Positions 45,012-54,434 of a stretch of DNA of 64,000 bases are shown here, one piece after another. A program made the position numbers and the translations under genes. This DNA is from an uncultured Thermoguttaceae bacterium. Lineage in GTDB: Bacteria; Planctomycetota; Planctomycetia; Pirellulales; Thermoguttaceae. The first letter of the stretch is position 1, and each line of letters begins with the position of its first letter. The stretch is taken from positions 62,001-126,000 of the forward strand of contig CALFBP010000004.1 of assembly GCA_937951625.1 (NCBI GenBank), in the 5' to 3' direction. The notes under the pieces are model-generated. The model made no database searches, was not told the DNA's origin, and was given only the letters and a program-made list of their open reading frames with translations.

Positions 45012-45235
45012 GCCTTGACGCAAGGCAACGGCCTTGGACCGAGAACGATTCCGTGGAATCGTTCCCAGGCCGGGGACTGGCTCATTTTTCGGGCCGTCTT
45101 CGGAACGAGAAATGTGCCTGTCCCCATGCGTTCCAAGAGGGACAGTCCCATTTTCGCGGCCCTCGCCGCGAAAATCGGGACAGTCCCTGCGAACGGTTAC
45201 GATTCCCTTGAGCCGCATTTCCGGAAGGACCATCC
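45012..45235. repeat. Inverted-repeat element between pduS and pduT
   Basis: The core at 45139-45187 is GGGACAGTCCC, then ATTTTCGCGG-CCCTCG-CCGCGAAAAT, then GGGACAGTCCC again. The flanking palindromic 11-mers are identical, and the stem has 10 bp plus 11 bp in pairing register. Further upstream a partly matching AACGAGAAATGTGCCTGTCCCC lies at about 45103-45125. It looks like a REP- or MITE-like intergenic repeat. It could act as a transcript-processing hairpin setting unequal PduS and PduT levels. Confidence 0.6.
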
Positions 45236-45802
45236 ATGCCCAACCATTCCCCGCGAGCGATCGGCGCCATCGAGCTTTCGAGCATCGGGATCGGGTACAA
45301 GATCGAAGACGAGATGCTCAAGGCCGGTTCGGTCGACTTGTTGATCGCCCGGACGATCTGCTCCGGCAAGTATTTGATCGTGATCGGCGGGTCGGTGAGC
45401 GATGTTCAGGCCTCGGTCCAGGCGGGTTTATCGCAGGCCGGCGAGGCGATCATCGACCACCTGTTGATCCCCAACGTGCATGAATCGGTGTTCCCGGCGC
45501 TGGGCCAATCGGTGGTGCTCGACGGCCAAGAGACGGGCGCTTTGGGGGTCATCGAGACCTTCAGCGGCACGAGCGTGCTAGCCGCGGCCGACGCTGCCGC
45601 CAAGGCCGCGCGGATCACCCTGTTGCGAATCCACGTGGCCATGGCCCTGGGCGGCAAGGGCCTGTGCCTGATGACCGGCAGCGTGGCCAACGTCCGGGCG
45701 GGGGTCCAGGCAGCCGCCGAAGTCGCCCGCGAGCGGGGACTGCTCGTCTCCGAGGTCGTCATCTCGGGACCGTCGAAAGAGCTTTTCGCTGAATATTTGT
45801 GA
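45236..45802 (+). CDS. pduT: Tandem-domain microcompartment shell protein, PduT type
   Basis: 188 residues with two BMC domains. The first begins AIGAIELSSIGIGYKIEDEML and carries Cys42 in TICSGKYL. In PduT this cysteine holds a [4Fe-4S] cluster in the central pore of the trimer. The second domain begins ALGVIETFSGTSVLAAADAAAKAA. The PduT-type Cys and the pairing with PduS suggest electron transfer across a protein shell. ATG 45236 has GGAAGGA upstream. No BMC-H, BMC-P or core enzyme genes are in the window, so this is a satellite location. Confidence 0.93.
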   Translation: MPNHSPRAIGAIELSSIGIGYKIEDEMLKAGSVDLLIARTICSGKYLIVIGGSVSDVQASVQAGLSQAGEAIIDHLLIPNVHESVFPALGQSVVLDGQETGALGVIETFSGTSVLAAADAAAKAARITLLRIHVAMALGGKGLCLMTGSVANVRAGVQAAAEVARERGLLVSEVVISGPSKELFAEYL

Positions 45803-45912
45803 GCTTCCTTCCCAGGCTGGGACGCTTCCTACAGTGCCGCGGGGGTCGGGGGGATTTCGCACCACGCAACCGCCTCTTCCGCCCGACTCGCACCAGAGTT
45901 GTTCGTGGGCGG

Positions 45913-46548
45913 TCACAATTCCCGAATCCCCAGTTCTTCGAGCACAGTCACCAGTTCGCCGAGGATCATGCACGTCGCGCCCCAGATGCGATGTGGGGGC
46001 CACGAAAAGTGCGGCGCTTCGTAGGCGACGTTTTGGAACTCCCGGCGATGGGAACCCAGGTTCGCCGGGTCCAAAAAATGTTGCAGGGGGATTTCCAGCA
46101 ATTCCGCGACTTCGGTGGGATTGGGCTTCATCTCGGGGCGGCGCTGGGCGGCCGCAACCCAAGGCTCAATACGGTAGTTGCTAGCGTGGACATAAATCGG
46201 CGACAGAGGGCCCAGCACGCGGATCGGTTCCTCGACGGGCCCGAGTTCCTCGTGAAATTCCCTTAAGGCGGCCTCGCGGCTGGTCTCGCCGGGGTCCACG
46301 GCCCCGCCCGGCAGGCTCACTTGGCCGCCATGCGCTGGCAGGTATTCCGGCCGCAAGGTCAGCGGGACGTGCCATTGGCCGTGGTGGGGATAGAGCAACA
46401 AGAGCACGGCGGCGGGCTTGGCGTCGGGCGGCGACCAATGGTAATGACGCCAAAGCCGCGGCCGGGGCTCGAATCGGGAATCGATCATCGGACCAGGAAG
46501 CGGCTTCGCCAGTCGATCCACCAGCCGATCCGGGAGCTCGGCGTTCAT
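45913..46548 (-). CDS. NUDIX hydrolase, CoA pyrophosphatase type
   Basis: 211 residues. The NUDIX box is at about 82-103 (GAVDPGETSREAALREFHEELG), matching GX5EX7REUXEEXGU, and is preceded by LPAHGGQVSLPGG. The HGGQVSLPGG extension is characteristic of CoA-specific (NudL/YeaB-like) members, which cleave CoA to phosphopantetheine and 3',5'-ADP. The start ATG overlaps the stop of the upstream membrane protein gene by 4 bp (ATGA), so translation is coupled. Confidence 0.9.
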   Translation of the reverse strand: MNAELPDRLVDRLAKPLPGPMIDSRFEPRPRLWRHYHWSPPDAKPAAVLLLLYPHHGQWHVPLTLRPEYLPAHGGQVSLPGGAVDPGETSREAALREFHEELGPVEEPIRVLGPLSPIYVHASNYRIEPWVAAAQRRPEMKPNPTEVAELLEIPLQHFLDPANLGSHRREFQNVAYEAPHFSWPPHRIWGATCMILGELVTVLEELGIREL

Positions 46549-48419
46549 GGCTGCTTAGGGTCGGAGATTCTGTACACCGCGTACACGCGATTGGCGTAAA
46601 GCAGTTCCAACGCTAGCCGTGGGTTGGCCTCGGTCAAAAGGTACTCGGCGCCGTACTTGGCCCCCAATCGTCGCAATGCATTTTCGCCCCGTGCGGTCAA
46701 CGATCGGTACCATTGGTACTCCGGGTCGCAGCTTTTGGTGGCATGGATCTCTTGTAGGCGGCTCCACCACTCGACAATCGAGCGCGCGTCCTGAGGGATG
46801 TCTTTGCGCGTAACCACTTCCGCCCGGCGGGCCCGCCATTTGAAGGTCTGAGATTCCAGGGGCGTGAGGAAGACGGCGTCGCGCGGGATGAGGGGCGATT
46901 GGGCGACCCACTCGCAGACCTGGCGCCACTCGGGATGCCGCACCCGTTTATCCCCCCGCGGCAGCGTGCCGGGCGGTCGCTCGATCATAAAACCCCCAAA
47001 GTGCAAAACACAAAGCACCCCCAGCACCGCGGCGATCCATTTTCCCTGCCTTTCCCGCGCCTCGATCAGCCGACCGACCCAAACCGCGGCCAGCAATGCC
47101 ACGCCGAGCGGCACCACCACGTCGGCCAGCCGAAACCAGTAAAAACGAAGCCAGCCGGCGGCGAGAACCCGGTCGAACTCCGCCAACATGCCCAGTTCCA
47201 CTCCCACCGCGGCAATCACCAGGCTGCCGAGGACGAACGCCACCAAGCGTTTGGTTCCACAACTCTCGGCGAAGTATGCCGTCGGTTCAGGGGCCTGGCG
47301 GCTCTGCACAGCGACACGCCGGGCCAATAGCAGGAACGCCGCGACCAGGGCCAGGAAACGGTAGATCATCTCCAAGGGAAACCTCGCGAACACAAGGTGA
47401 TGCGCGAGGCGCCTGAAGACATAGATTTCGTGGGCCGCGCGGACCGTGGCGGGGTCGGTTCCCCAGTTCATCAGCAGCGACGGTACAAGTCCCGGCAACG
47501 CGAGCACCAGGCCGCCCAGCAGGCCGGGCCAAAAGGAAGTCAGACTCGGTCGTTGGCGACCTAGGCCGATCCAGGCCAGGCCTGCGGCCACCGCCGCCCA
47601 ACCGCCCACGAGCACGTGAAAACACGCAGCCCCGCCAAAGCACAGATAGGCCCGATTCCAGCGGTCGCGCACCAAGGCCTCCAGCCCGAGGAAAACCAAC
47701 ACGTAGGCGAATCCTTTGGCTTCCACGCCTCCGATCACCCACTCGCCCGACATGTGGCCTCGCTCGACAAGGTAGGCGAACAGTGCGCCCGAAAACACAG
47801 AAAACCACCGGTGCGGAACCACAGCCACGCTCAATCGTTGCCACGACCAGGCCAGCAAACCCCAGGTAAGCACCCGGCCCACCCAAGCCATCGCCGGAAG
47901 CTCCAGCCAAAGGGCCAACCAGCCGAAGGTGAAGTAGAACACATGGTGCGTATCGGGCGAGTCGAGGAAGAAATCGTTCTCGACCCAACGGGGGTTCCAA
48001 TAATGGGCCGCCTTGCCGAGATAGTGGGTTTCGTTGACATCGGGCACCGGCCACGCGCCTTGAAAGGCGAACATCGCGAAGATCAGAAGGATTTCCACAC
48101 CATGTCGCGGTGCCGCGGCAACCGCTGCCGGAGTGCCCCGCGAGGGAACGGTCTTCGATGTTCCTAACAAAGATTTTCCGCTTGCCTGACCAAGGTTCCT
48201 CGGTTCCCCTTCGGGTGCAGAGGCGTGATCGCTGGGAGCCGCTACCAGGGAATCGGCCTGTTGGCCCCCGTTGTCTGGAGCTTCAGGCGTTTTGGGTTCC
48301 AGCATCGGACTTGCTGCCTCGTTGCCGAGTCCTTTGTGCCGTGAAGGGCTGGTTTCGTGTGGGGATGTCGCTTGCCCGCCGACGTCATTTTTCCAAGGCG
48401 GCAATCCGCTTGAAGTCAT
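46545..48419 (-). CDS. Polytopic membrane protein (DUF6798-like)
   Basis: 624 residues. A long polar N-terminus rich in Pro, Ala and Gly (1-105) is followed by about ten transmembrane segments from residue 110, beginning with [31 protein letters not shown], a pattern with an acidic first loop. The C-terminal soluble domain of about 140 residues contains [25 protein letters not shown]. The start is uncertain: ATG 48419 overlaps the xylulokinase gene by 35 bp, and ATG 48305 would avoid the overlap and shorten the low-complexity N-terminus. It lies between xylB and the NUDIX gene, overlapping both. Function unknown; a GT-C-like topology is possible. Confidence 0.72.
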   Translation of the reverse strand: MTSSGLPPWKNDVGGQATSPHETSPSRHKGLGNEAASPMLEPKTPEAPDNGGQQADSLVAAPSDHASAPEGEPRNLGQASGKSLLGTSKTVPSRGTPAAVAAAPRHGVEILLIFAMFAFQGAWPVPDVNETHYLGKAAHYWNPRWVENDFFLDSPDTHHVFYFTFGWLALWLELPAMAWVGRVLTWGLLAWSWQRLSVAVVPHRWFSVFSGALFAYLVERGHMSGEWVIGGVEAKGFAYVLVFLGLEALVRDRWNRAYLCFGGAACFHVLVGGWAAVAAGLAWIGLGRQRPSLTSFWPGLLGGLVLALPGLVPSLLMNWGTDPATVRAAHEIYVFRRLAHHLVFARFPLEMIYRFLALVAAFLLLARRVAVQSRQAPEPTAYFAESCGTKRLVAFVLGSLVIAAVGVELGMLAEFDRVLAAGWLRFYWFRLADVVVPLGVALLAAVWVGRLIEARERQGKWIAAVLGVLCVLHFGGFMIERPPGTLPRGDKRVRHPEWRQVCEWVAQSPLIPRDAVFLTPLESQTFKWRARRAEVVTRKDIPQDARSIVEWWSRLQEIHATKSCDPEYQWYRSLTARGENALRRLGAKYGAEYLLTEANPRLALELLYANRVYAVYRISDPKQP

Positions 48420-49917
48420 CTTTCAAGGACCGATAGAGCTGTTGGTACTCGGGAAAGGCGCGGTCGTAATAGGCCTTATTGGCGCGATTGACGTTGGTTT
48501 CCTTGACCACGCGGATGGTGGCCGCGCAGGCCTCCGCGATGTCTTTGAATGCCCCAGCGCCCACCGCGGCGAGCAAGGCCACACCAAAGGCCGGTCCTTC
48601 CTCACTATTGATTGTGACCACCTTGCGGCCGAAGACGTCGGCCTGAATCTGACGCCAAAGCGGACTCCGGGAACCGCCGCCGGACGCGCGAATCTGCCGC
48701 ACCGGCACCCCCAAGCCCTCGATGATCTCCAAGCTATCGCGCATCGCATAGGTCACCCCCTCCAGGATCGCGCGGATCAGGTGCCCTCGGGTATGGGCCA
48801 GGGTGATGCCGACGAAGCAGCCGCGGGCGTCGGGATCGGCATGAGGCGTGCGTTCGCCGGAGAGATAGGGGAGGAAAAACAATCCGTCGCTGCCTGGCCG
48901 CACCGACTCGGCTTCCTTGATAAGAACCTCGTAAACTTCTTTTTTGGCCTTTTTCGCCTGGGCCACGTCGGCCTTGCAGAGTTCGTTGCGGAACCATTGG
49001 AGCGAACCGCCGGCCGAGAGGTTCACGCCCATCATGTGCCACTTGCCGTGAACAGCATGGCAGAAGGTGTGGACGCGCCCCTCGGGATCGATCTTTACCT
49101 CATCGCTGTGGACGAACATCACGCCGGACGTTCCGATCGAGGTGGAAAGCACGCCCCGCTGGACGATGCCGTTGCCGACCGCCCCAGCCGCGCAATCGCC
49201 CGCCCCGCCCACGACCACACAATCGGTCGAAAGGCCGAGCAGTTCCGCGGCCTGGCGGGTCAGCTTGCCCGTGACTTGCTCGGATTCGTAGCACGTGGCC
49301 AAAAGACTCTCGTCCAATTCCAACGCGGAGAGCAGTTCTTTCGACCAGCAACGATTGGCGACGTCCAAAAGCAACATGCCGCTGGCGTCGCTCACCTCTG
49401 TGGCGAATTCGCCGGTCAAGCGACGACGGATTTCGTCCTTCGGCAAAAGCACCTTGGCCAGTTTCTCGAAATGTTTCGGCTCGTGGTTCCGTAGCCAAAG
49501 GATTTTGGGGGCGGTGAAGCCCGTCATGGCTGGATTGGCCACCATGCGGATGAGATTGGCCCGGCCTCCCACACGCTGTTCCATCTCCTGGCACTCAGCC
49601 GAGGTCCGCTGGTCGTTCCAGAGAATGGCGCGGCGAATGACGCGGTTCTTCTTATCAAGGAACACCGAGCCGTGCATTTGGCCCGACAAACCGATTGCTT
49701 TCACTTCTACCGGCTTCAACTTGGCCTGCTTGACCACACGGCGGACCGAGCGGATGGTGGCCTGCCACCAGTCCTCCGGGTCTTGCTCGCTCCACAGCGG
49801 CTTGGGAACGTAACAAGGATAGGTTTCCGTGGCAGAGGCGAGAATCTTGCCGTTCTCACCAATCGCTAACGTCTTGGTCCCCGAAGTGCCAATGTCGATA
49901 CCCAAGTACGCGCTCAT
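48385..49917 (-). CDS. xylB: Xylulokinase
   Basis: FGGY-family sugar kinase of 510 residues, phosphorylating D-xylulose to D-xylulose 5-phosphate. [15 protein letters not shown] is the N-terminal phosphate-binding motif. [13 protein letters not shown] and [14 protein letters not shown] carry the xylulose-site MHG and DQR signatures. [19 protein letters not shown] and later [17 protein letters not shown] follow. ATG 49917 has AAGGAAG upstream. It is the first gene of a minus-strand run with the DUF6798-like and NUDIX genes. No xylose isomerase is next to it, although a sugar isomerase-like protein is at 52108. Confidence 0.95.
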   Translation of the reverse strand: MSAYLGIDIGTSGTKTLAIGENGKILASATETYPCYVPKPLWSEQDPEDWWQATIRSVRRVVKQAKLKPVEVKAIGLSGQMHGSVFLDKKNRVIRRAILWNDQRTSAECQEMEQRVGGRANLIRMVANPAMTGFTAPKILWLRNHEPKHFEKLAKVLLPKDEIRRRLTGEFATEVSDASGMLLLDVANRCWSKELLSALELDESLLATCYESEQVTGKLTRQAAELLGLSTDCVVVGGAGDCAAGAVGNGIVQRGVLSTSIGTSGVMFVHSDEVKIDPEGRVHTFCHAVHGKWHMMGVNLSAGGSLQWFRNELCKADVAQAKKAKKEVYEVLIKEAESVRPGSDGLFFLPYLSGERTPHADPDARGCFVGITLAHTRGHLIRAILEGVTYAMRDSLEIIEGLGVPVRQIRASGGGSRSPLWRQIQADVFGRKVVTINSEEGPAFGVALLAAVGAGAFKDIAEACAATIRVVKETNVNRANKAYYDRAFPEYQQLYRSLKDDFKRIAALEK

Positions 49918-50254
49918 CTAGGTGCTTCCTTCGGAACAGGGTAGAATGAGTAGAACGATCCGTTGGGATGCATCGCCAAACCACTGCTGCCCAAAAAACG
50001 GCGCCGGACGGATTGTAACCGCGCCAAGGCCCGTCGGGAAGCGGCGAGCGTCCCGCAACTCATTGCGGGGAGACGTTCCGCTCGTCGTTTCGTTTCGGAA
50101 AAAAATCCGGGGTGCCTCGGGCAAAATAAGAAGCGATCGGGCCTGAAGCTCCCTGTGTGAAACAATTTTACCCTCCTTGTTGCCTATTGGATCAACCTCT
50201 GAAGATATGCGTCACTGCTCTCCAAACACCTGCTCGTTTCCCGTGCGGAAGGAA
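49918..50254. other. Divergent spacer, 337 bp
   Basis: No clear promoter elements, repeats or coding frames. Confidence 0.35.
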
Positions 50255-51829
50255 ATGCCCTCGCTCAGCGCGCTGGACGACAAACGACGGCGGTCGCCGA
50301 TCCGTTGGGCAGGGATGCTCGTCTGGCTCGGCCTTTGCTTTTCTAGCGGATGTCTGCGTCCAACGGGCGATGCCCAGCCAGCGCCCGACAGCCCGCCGGG
50401 GCCGCCAGTCCATCTCCGCCTGCTGGTGGTCGATGATCCGGCCTTGGCCGCGGCCATCGAGCAGTTGAAAGGGGAGTGGAACGCACAGACCGGTTCGACG
50501 CTGGAAGTGCTCGAAGCGGCTAAGCTCGACCTGTCGGCCGCGGATCCGCCCGACGCCGACGCCATGATCATCCCCTCTTGGCAATTGGCCGAAATGGCGA
50601 CGCGATCCTGGATTGTGCCCGCGCCGCCGGCCATTGTCGACGATCGGCCGCAAGATGGGCTGGGAACGGGCGCCGGCAGTCGCGAAGGAGGCTGGGCTGA
50701 AATCTTTTCGCTGCTGCGTGCCCGGGAAGCGACGTGGGGGAACACCACCTTCGCCGTGCCCTTCGGCTCGCCCGTGCTGACGCTTTACTGCCGGGCCGAC
50801 CTGCTGGAAAAGTTCGGGGCCAAGCCCCCGCGAAATTGGGCGGAGTATCAGAAGTTGGCGAAGCTTTTTGGGGATCGCGGCAAGCTCGGCGAACTCGCCC
50901 CGTCGGAAGGCGCGCCGTGGGTGGGGGCGATGGAGCCGCTGGCCCCTGGTTGGGCCGGGGTGATGCTCCTCGCGCGCGCCGCTCCCTACGCCACCCATCG
51001 CGCCAACTATTCCGCCGTCTTCCAGTTGGAAACGATGGAGCCGCTGATCGATGGCCCGCCGTTCGTTCGGGCGTTGGAGGAACAGGTCGAGACCTTGGGC
51101 GAAAACGTCGCGGAGCAGCTTCGCGCTGATCCTGCGGACGTCCGCCGCGCGTTTTGGGCAGGCCGTTGCGGCATGGCGATCACCTGGCCTTCCCACGCCC
51201 GAACGGACAAACGCTCCGCTTCGGCCGAAGCCAGTTCGCAGGCAAAAGCCGCGGACAAGGAAGCGCCCGTCGAGGGTCGAGAGATTCGTTTGAGCGTCGC
51301 GGAGCTTCCCGGCTCAACGGAGGTCTACAACATCGCCTCTCAAAACTGGGAAACCCGACGGCCAGAGGAAGAGACCCGCGTGCCGCTTTTGGGCATCGCC
51401 GGGCGGCTTGGTGTGGTCACCACGCGATGTGCCTCGATCGATACGGCATTTCGTTTGTTGACCTGGATTTCGGGTCAGCCGGCGGGCCAAGCCGCGGCTG
51501 CCGTCAGTCCGGCGACGACGCTCTTTCGGCAATCGCAGCTCCGCCTCCCTCAAGCTTGGACCGAGACGGAGTTTCCCGCCGCGGTCGCCGCGCACTATGC
51601 TTTGCTGACCCAGCAGACGCTCAGCCGAGAGCAGGCGATGTTCGCGCTGCGTATTCCCGGCCGGGGCGAGTATCTGGCCGCCTTGGACGAGGCCGTGCAC
51701 CAGGTGCTTCGCGGGCAGCAGAAACCGCTCGACGCCTTGCGACAGGTCAAAATCCGCTGGCAAGAGATCACCAATCGCCTCGGTGTGGACCGCCAACGGG
51801 AGGCATACCGCCGCAGCCTCGGGCTGTAG
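50255..51829 (+). CDS. Lipoprotein resembling an extracellular solute-binding protein
   Basis: 524 residues. The basic N-terminus and hydrophobic core end in a lipobox-like LCFSSGC, so the protein is probably lipid-anchored. The body has the type 2 periplasmic-binding pattern: PVHLRLLVVDDPALAAAIEQLKGEW, FAVPFGSPVLTLYCRADLLEKFGAKPPRNWAEY, and an FWAGRCGMAITWPSH region that resembles the F..G..AM segment of sugar-binding lipoproteins. No ABC transporter genes are adjacent. ATG 50255 has GGAAGG upstream. Ligand unknown; a carbohydrate is likely by family. Confidence 0.82.
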   Translation: MPSLSALDDKRRRSPIRWAGMLVWLGLCFSSGCLRPTGDAQPAPDSPPGPPVHLRLLVVDDPALAAAIEQLKGEWNAQTGSTLEVLEAAKLDLSAADPPDADAMIIPSWQLAEMATRSWIVPAPPAIVDDRPQDGLGTGAGSREGGWAEIFSLLRAREATWGNTTFAVPFGSPVLTLYCRADLLEKFGAKPPRNWAEYQKLAKLFGDRGKLGELAPSEGAPWVGAMEPLAPGWAGVMLLARAAPYATHRANYSAVFQLETMEPLIDGPPFVRALEEQVETLGENVAEQLRADPADVRRAFWAGRCGMAITWPSHARTDKRSASAEASSQAKAADKEAPVEGREIRLSVAELPGSTEVYNIASQNWETRRPEEETRVPLLGIAGRLGVVTTRCASIDTAFRLLTWISGQPAGQAAAAVSPATTLFRQSQLRLPQAWTETEFPAAVAAHYALLTQQTLSREQAMFALRIPGRGEYLAALDEAVHQVLRGQQKPLDALRQVKIRWQEITNRLGVDRQREAYRRSLGL

Positions 51830-52107
51830 TCGCGGCACCTTGGGCCGTTGCACGCGATGGCCTCGACTCCAGCGGCCAACCGTGATACTCCTCGGCAGCG
51901 TGCGGGAGGGAGCCAAAAAACGCTTGCCGCGCCTCTCGCATCCAGCAATTTCGCCATGCAAATTGACTCCCGCTCTCCGCTCGTGCCATACTAAGGACCT
52001 CTCCCCTGCCTTGCCGGGGCAAGGCCCGGTTAAGTTTGCGAAAAAGGACGCGGGGCCGGGCAAGGGGTTCGGGATCGACACTCTCTAACCACTCGGAGTT
52101 CAAGCCG

Positions 52108-53073
52108 ATGAATCAAGTAGTCAGTCGTCGCAGTTTTTTAGGCGCCGCCACCGTAGCAGCGGTCGCGGGAGCGAGTCTTGCCAAAGTCCACCACGCCCGA
52201 GCCAGCGAGTTCAACACCAAACTGTATCGGGCCATGATTCGCTCGCCGAAAGAAAAAGAACTCGCCGAGTTGGAGGCCGCCGGTTTCGACGGCCTGGAAA
52301 CCAGCGATTGGAAAACCACGGCGCAGGAGGCCGAAAAGGCCCGCAAGCTCGCCGAGAAACACCATCTGAAGATTCATTCCGTGCTGTTCGGTTGGGCCAA
52401 TTTCAACAAGGCCGACTCCGTGGAACAGGATATCGCCAACGTGGAAAAAGCCCTGCACGCGGCCCAGGCCTATGGGGCCTCGGCGTTACTGCTGGTCCCT
52501 TGCCGCACCAGCGTGACCCCCATTCCCGAGGCCTGGGAGTTCGACATCGCCTTCGACGAGAAGACGGGCCACGTGACTCGGGTCGTCGCCGGCGACAATT
52601 CCAGATACGCTGCCTACATCGAGGCCCAGAACCAGGCGACCGAGGCCTCGCGCCGGGCGGTCCAGCGGCTCGTACCTGCGGCCGAAAAGACGGGCGTCGT
52701 CATCGCGTTGGAAAATGTTTGGAACAACCTTTGGGTCCAACCGAAGTTGTTCGCTCATTTCGTGGCGTCGTTTCAGTGTCCTTGGGTCCAGGCCTATTTC
52801 GACATCGGCAACCACGTCAAATACGCCCCGCCCGAGCAGTGGATCCAAGCCCTCGGCAAGCTGATCGTCAAGCTCCACGTCAAGGACTTCAAACTCAACC
52901 CCGACGGCCGCGGCGGGAAGTTCGTGCATCCCCGCGACGGCAGCATCAATTGGCCCTCGGTGCGTCGAGAGATCGACAAGATCGGGTACAATGGCTTCAT
53001 GACCATTGAAGACGGCGGTCTTCCGCTAGAAGAGTTCCGCCGCCGCTTGGACCTGATCATTGCCGGAAAATAG
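52108..53073 (+). CDS. Tat-exported TIM-barrel sugar isomerase/epimerase
   Basis: 321 residues. The twin-arginine leader SRRSFLGAATVAAVAGASLA is followed by a xylose-isomerase-like TIM barrel. Metal ligands fall on the expected strands: VIALENVWNN (Glu), AYFDIGNHVKYA (Asp), KLHVKDFK (His) and MTIEDGG (Glu). The family includes hydroxypyruvate isomerases and L-xylulose-5-phosphate epimerases; the exported planctomycete members are uncharacterised as far as I know. ATG 52108 has GGAG upstream. It ends 52 bp before the Gfo/Idh gene, which is probably cotranscribed. Confidence 0.9.
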   Translation: MNQVVSRRSFLGAATVAAVAGASLAKVHHARASEFNTKLYRAMIRSPKEKELAELEAAGFDGLETSDWKTTAQEAEKARKLAEKHHLKIHSVLFGWANFNKADSVEQDIANVEKALHAAQAYGASALLLVPCRTSVTPIPEAWEFDIAFDEKTGHVTRVVAGDNSRYAAYIEAQNQATEASRRAVQRLVPAAEKTGVVIALENVWNNLWVQPKLFAHFVASFQCPWVQAYFDIGNHVKYAPPEQWIQALGKLIVKLHVKDFKLNPDGRGGKFVHPRDGSINWPSVRREIDKIGYNGFMTIEDGGLPLEEFRRRLDLIIAGK

Positions 53074-53125
53074 AGACATAGCTGAGGAAATGAAGAACAA
53101 GCGAAAACGAAAGAGGAGCAATTCC

Positions 53126-54124
53126 ATGAGGCGTCGAACGGTCTTGAGCTTCCTGACGGTCGCCGGGTTTTTTTGGGCTTCGTCGGTCACGAGCGGCCAG
53201 GCCGCGGAGCCTGGCAAATTGCTTCGGGCTGGTATGATTGGGCTGGACACGTCGCACGCGATCGAGTTTACCAAAATCCTCAACGACCCCAAAAACGTTG
53301 AGGAATTGGGCGTGAAGGTCGTGGCCGCGTTCCCCGGCGGCAGCCCTGATTTGCCGGCCAGTTGGGATCGCGTCAAGGGTTACACCGAGCAGCTCGCCAA
53401 AATGGGCGTGGAAATCGTGCCCTCGATCGAGGCGCTGCTTCCCAAGGTCGACGTGGTGCTCCTAGAAAGCGTGGACGGGCGCCCGCATTTGGAACAAGCG
53501 AGGCCCGTGATCGCCGCGGGCAAACCGTTGTTCATCGACAAACCGATGGCGGCCTCGCTGGCCGATGTGATCAAGATTTTCGAGCTGGCCAAAAAGGCGG
53601 GCGTGCCGTGCTTCTCCAGCTCGTCGCTTCGCTATTGTCCGGAGGCCCTGGAAATCCGCGGCGGTACCTCGCCCATCGGCAAGCCCCTGCGCGTCGTGGC
53701 CACCAGCCCCTTCCATATCGAGGAACATCACCCCGACCTTTTCTGGTATGGCGTTCACGGCGTGGAGTTGCTTTACACGATCATGGGCACCGGGTGCCAG
53801 ACCGTTCGTCGCGAGGCGCCCGACCGGGCGGTCGGACAATGGTCTGGGGATCGCGTAGGGATTTACCAGGGCAGCAAGAGCTACGGGGCGGAAGTCGAAG
53901 GCACCGGCGGCAAGGCCGAGGTGAGCAAGTACCCCGGCTACGAGCCGCTCGTCCGCGAAATCTGCACATTCTTCAAGACCGGCAAACCGCCCGTGGCCGC
54001 CGAAGAAACCATTGAAATCTTCGCCTTCATGGAGGCTGCCGACGAGAGTAAACGCCAAGGCGGCGCACCAGTGACCATCGAAAGCGTACTGAAAAAAGCC
54101 CGCGAGGAAGCGGCCAAGCGATGA
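53126..54124 (+). CDS. Exported Gfo/Idh/MocA-family oxidoreductase
   Basis: 332 residues. A signal-like N-terminus (VLSFLTVAGFFWASSVTSGQAA) is followed by the Rossmann start RAGMIGLDTSHAIEF, in which the usual GxGxxG is replaced by GLDTSH. The conserved E/DKP motif is FIDKPMAASLADV. The C-terminal domain follows with HGVELLYTIMG. ATG 53126 has GAGGAG upstream. It pairs with the exported isomerase at 52108; together they may modify sugars or inositols outside the cytoplasm. The degenerate nucleotide-binding loop raises some doubt about NAD use. Confidence 0.87.
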   Translation: MRRRTVLSFLTVAGFFWASSVTSGQAAEPGKLLRAGMIGLDTSHAIEFTKILNDPKNVEELGVKVVAAFPGGSPDLPASWDRVKGYTEQLAKMGVEIVPSIEALLPKVDVVLLESVDGRPHLEQARPVIAAGKPLFIDKPMAASLADVIKIFELAKKAGVPCFSSSSLRYCPEALEIRGGTSPIGKPLRVVATSPFHIEEHHPDLFWYGVHGVELLYTIMGTGCQTVRREAPDRAVGQWSGDRVGIYQGSKSYGAEVEGTGGKAEVSKYPGYEPLVREICTFFKTGKPPVAAEETIEIFAFMEAADESKRQGGAPVTIESVLKKAREEAAKR

Positions 54125-54434
54125 CGGCGTTGGGAAAGCCCGGAAAGGGAACCCCGATCACTCCGCTCTGGCAGGCCATGAAGCCAAGGACGGTTCGATC
54201 GCTTATTCACGGCGGGATCGATCGAGTTTTGCGGGGACGACGACCGGCCGCGCCCGGGCAAGAGAAATCTCTTCGACCAGTCGCACCAAGTGCCGCGGGG
54301 GGGCGATCGATCCCCTCGCGTTTTCCCCAAACGTTGGAGGGCGAGTGCGCAGGGCTGGCGGGAACCCTTTTCGCCGCGGGTGGGAGAACGATGCGCTGCC
54401 CCCATTTTGAACGCAGGGTGGTGTTCCCAACCGT
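54125..54434. other. Spacer, 310 bp
   Basis: GC-rich, no supported gene or promoter. Confidence 0.35.
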
